64,000 nucleotides of DNA from an uncultured Armatimonadota bacterium. GTDB lineage: Bacteria; Armatimonadota; Armatimonadia; Armatimonadales; Armatimonadaceae. The notes under the pieces were generated by a model. The model saw only the letters and a list, made by a program, of their open reading frames with translations. It made no database searches and was not told the origin of the DNA. The stretch covers positions 1 to 64,000 of the forward strand of contig CAIVZM010000053.1 in the NCBI GenBank assembly GCA_903910385.1, read 5' to 3'. The translations under genes and the position numbers were made by a program. Numbering within the stretch: position 1 is the stretch's first letter; each line of letters opens with the position of its first letter. Shown piece by piece: positions 62,203 to 64,000 of this stretch.

Positions 62203-63078
62203 ATGAGTGACCAATTGCTTGCTGACGCTGCTGCGTCGGGAACGTTCACCATCGGCGGCGATTTGACCGTGAACCGACTCGGTTACGGTGGGATGCGACT
62301 GACGGGAGAAGGCATCTGGGGAGAACCAAAAAATCCGGATGAGGCGAAGCGCGTCCTCCGACGACTCGCTGATTTAAATGTCAACTTTATCGATACGGCG
62401 GACTCCTACGGTCCGCATGTCAATGAGACCATGATCGGAGAGACGCTGGCGCCCTACACGGCGGGAATGGTTATCGCCACTAAAGGCGGCCTTCTGAGAA
62501 CTGGTCCGAATCAGTGGCCGATTCTGGGACATCCGGAGTATATTCGGCAGTGCATTGAACTGAGTCTGCGCCGCTTAAAGACAGACGTGATCGACCTCTG
62601 GCAACTGCACCGCATCGATCCGAACGTTCCCGTTGAGGAAACTCTCGGACCGGTGAAGGAAGCGCAGGAAGCCGGAAAAATCCGCCATGTCGGGTTGTCG
62701 GAAGTCAGCGTCGAGGAGATCGAGCGGGCGTCGAAGACGGTGAAAATCGTCAGCGTGCAGAATCTCTACAATATCGCCAATCGACAGTCCGAAGCGGCGC
62801 TGGACTACTGCGAGAAGAACGATATCGCGTTTATTCCGTGGTTTCCCGTTGCGGCGGGCGACCTTGCTCGACCCGGCGGCCCTCTTGATTCCGCCGCGAA
62901 GCGTCACGGTGCAACCGTCGCACAGTTAGCCCTTGCCTGGCTCCTGCATCGCTCCCCGGTCATGCTCCCGATTCCGGGCACCTCCTCAGTAGCCCATCTC
63001 GAAGAAAACGTCGCCGCCGCCTCCCTAAAATTAGACGAAGCAGAATGGGTAACGCTGGAAGCGGAAATCAAAGCTTAA
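62203..63078 (+). CDS. Aldo/keto reductase
   Basis: A 291-residue NAD(P)H-dependent aldo/keto reductase. The TIM-barrel shows the tetrad residues in FIDTADSYGPHVNE (Asp, Tyr), VIATKGG (Lys) and LWQLHRIDP (His), and the cofactor end PGTSSVAHLEENVAA. Start is taken at ATG 62203 after AAGGACAA; GTG at 62161 is an alternative with no better site. Length is slightly short but complete. Substrate unknown. Confidence 0.9.
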   Translation: MSDQLLADAAASGTFTIGGDLTVNRLGYGGMRLTGEGIWGEPKNPDEAKRVLRRLADLNVNFIDTADSYGPHVNETMIGETLAPYTAGMVIATKGGLLRTGPNQWPILGHPEYIRQCIELSLRRLKTDVIDLWQLHRIDPNVPVEETLGPVKEAQEAGKIRHVGLSEVSVEEIERASKTVKIVSVQNLYNIANRQSEAALDYCEKNDIAFIPWFPVAAGDLARPGGPLDSAAKRHGATVAQLALAWLLHRSPVMLPIPGTSSVAHLEENVAAASLKLDEAEWVTLEAEIKA

Positions 63079-63090
63079 ATGGCCGAAGCC

Positions 63091-63122
63091 GCCCCATCCG
63101 CGCACTGGCGCGCGGATGGGGC
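63091..63122. other. Strong hairpin after aldo/keto reductase
   Basis: GCCCCATCCGCGC (63091-63103) is perfectly complementary to GCGCGGATGGGGC (63110-63122) around a six-base loop. No U tract follows, but its strength and position between convergent genes suggest a terminator or REP-like element. Confidence 0.65.
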
Positions 63123-63132
63123 AATAAGTCAT

Positions 63133-63153
63133 GCGGAACGAACGACGTTCCGC
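63133..63153. other. Second hairpin after aldo/keto reductase
   Basis: GCGGAACG (63133-63140) pairs with CGTTCCGC (63146-63153) around a five-base loop, ten bases after the first hairpin. Together they form a tandem hairpin block of 63 bases. Confidence 0.55.
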
Positions 63154-63217
63154 TGGCGAAGAATTACTCGTCAATGGGCATGGAGAGCGTGTTGATTCAG
63201 GTGTTTTGCTCGTTGCG

Positions 63218-64000
63218 CTATTTAAGCGGGGATGTCCAGAAATTGGCTATTTTTCGACAGGCGATCCCGATGCCAGTGAGCATTGTTCCTATGAGCATCA
63301 ACATCAGAGTTGCAGGTTCCGGCGCCGTGGTAGTGATACTGCCTGTCACGAGGACCGTGAAGTTGTGTATGACGGTGTTACTGATGCCGTTAGTAGTGTA
63401 GGAAATCGATGCTGTGCCTCCATACTCTCCCGGCGCAACGGACTTCGACACATTCACCGCGAAAAAAGACTGCCCCAAAATGGCGGACGACGGGATGCTG
63501 CCGTTGTTGTTGAGATACGAATCGAAGGGCGATGAGTCTATGGTCAGACCATCCAATACGTTGTCGAACGAGAAATTATAGCCGTCTATTACCGTTTCGG
63601 CAGGACCATTATTTAACACGCCGTCGAAAAGCGCTGGTGAAGTTCCCGCACTAACGCTTTGGATCGGTTTGTTGAAGGTGAAACCGAAATCTGCTGTTTG
63701 GGTTTGTGTCACTATCAGTGAGAAATTCTGAACAGCGGTGTTGCTGATGCCATTCGTCGTGTAGGAGATTGTTGCTGTGCCGCCATATTCTCCCGGTACA
63801 GCGGCCCCGGACACATTCACCGTGAATAAAGACTGCCCGAAACTGGAAGACGGTGCAATACTGTCGTTGTTGTTGAGATACGATTCGAATAGCGATGAGT
63901 CTATCGTCAGACCATCCGATGCGCCGTCAAACGAGAAACTATAGCCGTCTATCATCGTTTCAGTAGAGCCGTTATCTAATACCGCGTCGAAAGTAAGAGA
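63218..64000 (-). CDS. PEP-CTERM repeat protein, 5-prime truncated
   Basis: The frame runs to the right edge of the window without a start, so the N terminus is missing. At least 260 residues remain. Two beta-rich repeats of 121 residues (period 363 bases; DGYxFSFD, GLTIDSS, YLNNN, PGEYGGTAxISYTTNGISNT) are followed by a PEP-CTERM sorting tail: APEPATLMLMLIGTMLTGIGIACRKI. Such tails direct exosortase-dependent surface display, so this is a surface or matrix protein. The exosortase gene is not in the window. Confidence 0.85.
   Translation of the reverse strand, partial: SLTFDAVLDNGSTETMIDGYSFSFDGASDGLTIDSSLFESYLNNNDSIAPSSSFGQSLFTVNVSGAAVPGEYGGTATISYTTNGISNTAVQNFSLIVTQTQTADFGFTFNKPIQSVSAGTSPALFDGVLNNGPAETVIDGYNFSFDNVLDGLTIDSSPFDSYLNNNGSIPSSAILGQSFFAVNVSKSVAPGEYGGTASISYTTNGISNTVIHNFTVLVTGSITTTAPEPATLMLMLIGTMLTGIGIACRKIANFWTSPLK
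63355..64000 (-). repeat. 121-residue tandem repeats in PEP-CTERM gene
   Basis: The DNA between about 63355 and 63717 recurs from about 63718 to the window edge with high identity (for example the ACCATCC block at 63548 reappears at 63911, 363 bases later). More copies are likely beyond the edge. Confidence 0.75.

Noticed and set aside
1-64000. tRNA or rRNA genes
   Set aside because: I looked for cloverleaf-like and conserved rRNA stretches in the intergenic gaps and saw none; a covariance search would be decisive.

Overview
The window reads as ordinary chromosome of a diderm (Gram-negative-type) bacterium. At least six predicted lipoproteins, a Tat-signal superoxide dismutase, a PEP-CTERM sorting tail and an H-X9-DG-like prepilin-associated tail are present. 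Together with frequent GTG/TTG starts this suggests an Armatimonadota- or PVC-like lineage. That placement is inference: no rRNA gene is visible, and I see no tRNA, CRISPR array or prophage. The one mobile element is a decayed IS5-type transposase tail.

Layout. 1-5.1 kb (+): lipoprotein, CelD/FemAB-like acyltransferase, coiled-coil membrane protein, M48 lipoprotein protease, GT2 glycosyltransferase, coiled-coil zinc-ribbon protein and RNase H. 5.1-9.1 kb (-): FG-GAP/ASPIC lipoprotein, TPR lipoprotein and an H-X9-D protein, tightly overlapping. 9.4-10.9 kb (+): Rrf2 regulator and cysK. 11-12.1 kb (-): tsaE-tsaB. 12.3-15.4 kb (+): citrate synthase and phosphoglucomutase. 15.5-23.5 kb (-): superoxide dismutase, purple-acid-phosphatase-like lipoprotein, an uncharacterised vWA/Ig-like/helical group, an M23 murein hydrolase, and a CHAD domain split over two genes. 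23.6-26.8 kb (+): zinc-ribbon/PQQ-propeller protein and a tail-anchored pseudokinase sharing an Ig-like domain. 26.9-31.9 kb (+): rplU-rpmA-obgE, RNase J, acyl-CoA dehydrogenase-like gene. 32-44.8 kb (-): nuoEFGHIJKLMN without nuoABCD.

45-58 kb: a mixed accessory and housekeeping stretch. It holds an endonuclease/phosphatase-family protein, a DsbD pair, the IS remnant, hisC, a DUF1499 protein, a MerR-like regulator, nfo-ribH, a DUF2141/rfbD pair, a phytanoyl-CoA dioxygenase-like protein, YceI and an iron alcohol dehydrogenase. 58.6-62 kb (+): a compact operon of a substrate-binding/vWA lipoprotein, an XpaC-like membrane protein and a second anchored substrate-binding-like protein. 62.2-64 kb: aldo/keto reductase and a truncated PEP-CTERM repeat protein.

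The best candidates for under-described biology are the substrate-binding/vWA/XpaC-like operon, the propeller/pseudokinase pair, the vWA/Ig-like membrane group and the split CHAD gene pair next to a murein hydrolase. Several sigma70-type promoters can be read directly (TTGACA/TTGACG/TTGCCG, 18-nt spacers, TATAAT or TACAAT). Hairpins suggest control of rplU and obgE.
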